Shown here one piece after another: positions 62,800-64,000 of a DNA stretch of 64,000 nt. The translations under genes and the position numbers were made by a program. Below the pieces are notes generated by a model that saw nothing but the letters and a program-made list of their open reading frames with translations, was not told where the DNA came from and did not search any database. Source of the stretch: Microbacteriaceae bacterium (GTDB taxonomy: Bacteria; Actinomycetota; Actinomycetes; Actinomycetales; Microbacteriaceae). The DNA lies in NCBI GenBank assembly GCA_031177985.1, contig JAPSJW010000001.1, positions 186,001 to 250,000 on the forward strand, read 5' to 3'. The stretch's first letter is position 1; the number at the start of each line of letters is the position of its first letter.

Positions 62800-64000
62800 A
62801 TGGCAGACGACGACATCCCCACCGACCTCCCCCCGGTCGACGCCGAAGCGGCGACGAGCAACCGCGTCCAGCAGGTCGACCTGCAGCTCGAGATGCAGCG
62901 GTCGTACCTCGACTACGCGATGAGCGTCATCGTCGGGCGTGCGCTTCCCGACGTGCGCGACGGGCTGAAGCCCGTGCACCGCCGCGTGATCTACGCGATG
63001 TACGACGGCGGCTACCGGCCCGACCGTGCGTTCTCGAAGTGCTCCCGCGTCGTCGGCGACGTCATGGGTCAGTTCCACCCGCACGGCGACTCGCCCATCT
63101 ACGAGGCGCTCGTGCGACTCGTGCAGCCCTGGAGCCTCCGCTACCCGCTCGCGCTCGGCCAGGGCAACTTCGGCTCGCCCGGCAACGACGGCGCGGCGGC
63201 GCCCCGGTACACCGAGACGAAGATGGCCCCGCTCGCGCTCGAGATGGTGCGCGACATCGAGAAGGACACGGTCGACTTCCAGGACAACTACGACGGCCGC
63301 ACCCGCGAGCCGACGATCCTGCCGAGCCGCTTCCCGAACCTGCTCGTCAACGGCTCGGTCGGCATCGCGGTCGGTATGGCGACGAACATCCCTCCGCACA
63401 ACCTGCGCGAGGTCGCGGCCGGCGCGCTCTGGCACCTGGAGAACCCCGAGGCGAGCCGCGAGGAGCTGCTCGCCGCGCTGCTGCAGCGCATCAAGGGCCC
63501 CGACTTCCCGACCGGCGCGCAGATCCTGGGCGTCAAGGGCATCCAGGATGCCTACCGCACGGGCCGCGGGTCGATCACCATGCGCGCCGTCGTCACCGTC
63601 GAGGAGCTGCAGGGCCGCACCTGCCTCGTCGTGACCGAGCTGCCGTACCAGGTGAACCCCGACAACCTGGCGATCAAGATCGCCGACCTCGTCAAGGAGG
63701 GCCGTCTCGGCGGCATCGCCGACATCCGCGACGAGACCTCGGGCCGCACCGGCCAGCGCCTCGTCATCGTGCTCAAGCGCGATGCCGTCGCGAAGGTCGT
63801 GCTCAACAACCTCTACAAGCACACGCCGCTGCAGGAGAACTTCGGCGCCAACATGCTCGCGATCGTCGACGGCGTGCCGCGCACGCTGCCGCTCGACCAG
63901 TTCATCACCTACTGGACCGAGCACCAGATCGAGGTCATCCAGCGGCGCACCCGCTTCCTGCTGCGCGAGGCCGAGGAGCGGATGCACATCCTGCGCGGCT
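62800..64000 (+). CDS. gyrA: DNA gyrase subunit A (partial, N-terminal 400 codons)
   Basis: N-terminal part of gyrase A, cut by the right edge of the window. [23 protein letters not shown], the quinolone-determining region [22 protein letters not shown] and the catalytic tyrosine in [12 protein letters not shown] are seen. In this region position 83 (E. coli numbering) is Ser, position 84 Pro and position 87 Glu. ATG at 62800 lies 101 nt after the gyrB stop. Confidence 0.96.
   Translation, partial: MADDDIPTDLPPVDAEAATSNRVQQVDLQLEMQRSYLDYAMSVIVGRALPDVRDGLKPVHRRVIYAMYDGGYRPDRAFSKCSRVVGDVMGQFHPHGDSPIYEALVRLVQPWSLRYPLALGQGNFGSPGNDGAAAPRYTETKMAPLALEMVRDIEKDTVDFQDNYDGRTREPTILPSRFPNLLVNGSVGIAVGMATNIPPHNLREVAAGALWHLENPEASREELLAALLQRIKGPDFPTGAQILGVKGIQDAYRTGRGSITMRAVVTVEELQGRTCLVVTELPYQVNPDNLAIKIADLVKEGRLGGIADIRDETSGRTGQRLVIVLKRDAVAKVVLNNLYKHTPLQENFGANMLAIVDGVPRTLPLDQFITYWTEHQIEVIQRRTRFLLREAEERMHILRG

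Overview
The window is GC-rich actinobacterial chromosome, most likely from the family Microbacteriaceae; the genus cannot be fixed from the sequence alone. The evidence is the rpmH-dnaA-dnaN-gnd-recF-DciA-gyrB-gyrA origin region, a crtE-crtB-crtI carotenoid cluster with idi, DUF6049 followed by MurJ and TrxBA, frequent GTG starts, many probable leaderless genes, and a GGTCGAGTAGC...TATCGAGACC intergenic palindrome of a kind I recall from this family. The chromosomal origin lies near 56.5-56.8 kb. There are no rRNA genes, CRISPR arrays, insertion sequences or prophage genes; the only tRNA is tRNA-Gly(CCC).

Layout. 0-3 kb: crtI (cut by the window edge), crtB and crtE on the minus strand, with idi divergent. 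3-12.8 kb: dcd, an AbiEi-like/endonuclease-like protein, tRNA-Gly, a dienelactone-hydrolase homologue lacking its catalytic residues, small membrane proteins, a Pif1/RecD-like helicase, a CopD-CtaG fusion, and a LysR effector domain without HTH close to a DUF5997 gene. 12.9-19.5 kb: HU, a cysteine-free rpmB-rpmG-rpsN operon, the zinc uptake operon znuA-znuC-two permeases-zur-cysteine-cluster/pentapeptide protein behind a Zur-box promoter, and an SMR guanidinium exporter with a guanidine-III riboswitch. 19.9-26.7 kb: 2-oxoacid dehydrogenase E1 alpha, E1 beta and E2, a HisC/Pat aminotransferase, a WXG100-like protein with a membrane-linked alpha/beta hydrolase. 26.8-34 kb: LMW-PTP, purB, a TetR-controlled cluster (two related membrane proteins, an unknown protein and a UbiE-type methyltransferase), two SDRs. 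34-39 kb: dnaB, rplI, rpsR, ssb, rpsF, cca. 39-49.6 kb: a flavoprotein disulfide reductase homologue, DUF6049-murJ, trxB-trxA, an aminotransferase, a ddl homologue, a carboxylesterase. 49.6-64 kb: parB-parA, rsmG, khpB, yidC, yidD, rnpA, rpmH, then the origin and dnaA, dnaN, gnd, recF, a DciA-type gene, gyrB and the start of gyrA.

How it works together. Around the origin, genes on the left point left and genes on the right point right, that is, along replication. Three exact DnaA boxes lie between dnaA and dnaN, single-mismatch boxes lie upstream of dnaA, and two parS sites flank and enter rsmG. Further DnaA-box-like sequences lie upstream of dnaB. The regulatory sites that can be read directly are a Zur box overlapping the znuA -35, a SigR/SigH-type promoter for trxBA (GGAAT-N18-GTT), a shared TetR operator at 29.7 and 30.46 kb, a guanidine-III riboswitch, and a series of TAnnnT elements 6-7 nt upstream of ATG/GTG that predict leaderless mRNAs.

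Less-explained items: the split LysR/DUF5997 pair, the cysteine-cluster/pentapeptide protein at the end of the Zur operon, the WXG100-hydrolase pair, the TetR/DUF6463-like/methyltransferase cluster, an 18-bp perfect palindrome in front of rpmB, a 13-codon leaderless upstream ORF coupled to the DUF6049 gene, and an orphan terminator with DnaA-box-like sequences between dnaB and rplI. I see no obvious new defence system; the AbiEi-like protein is the only defence-related candidate.
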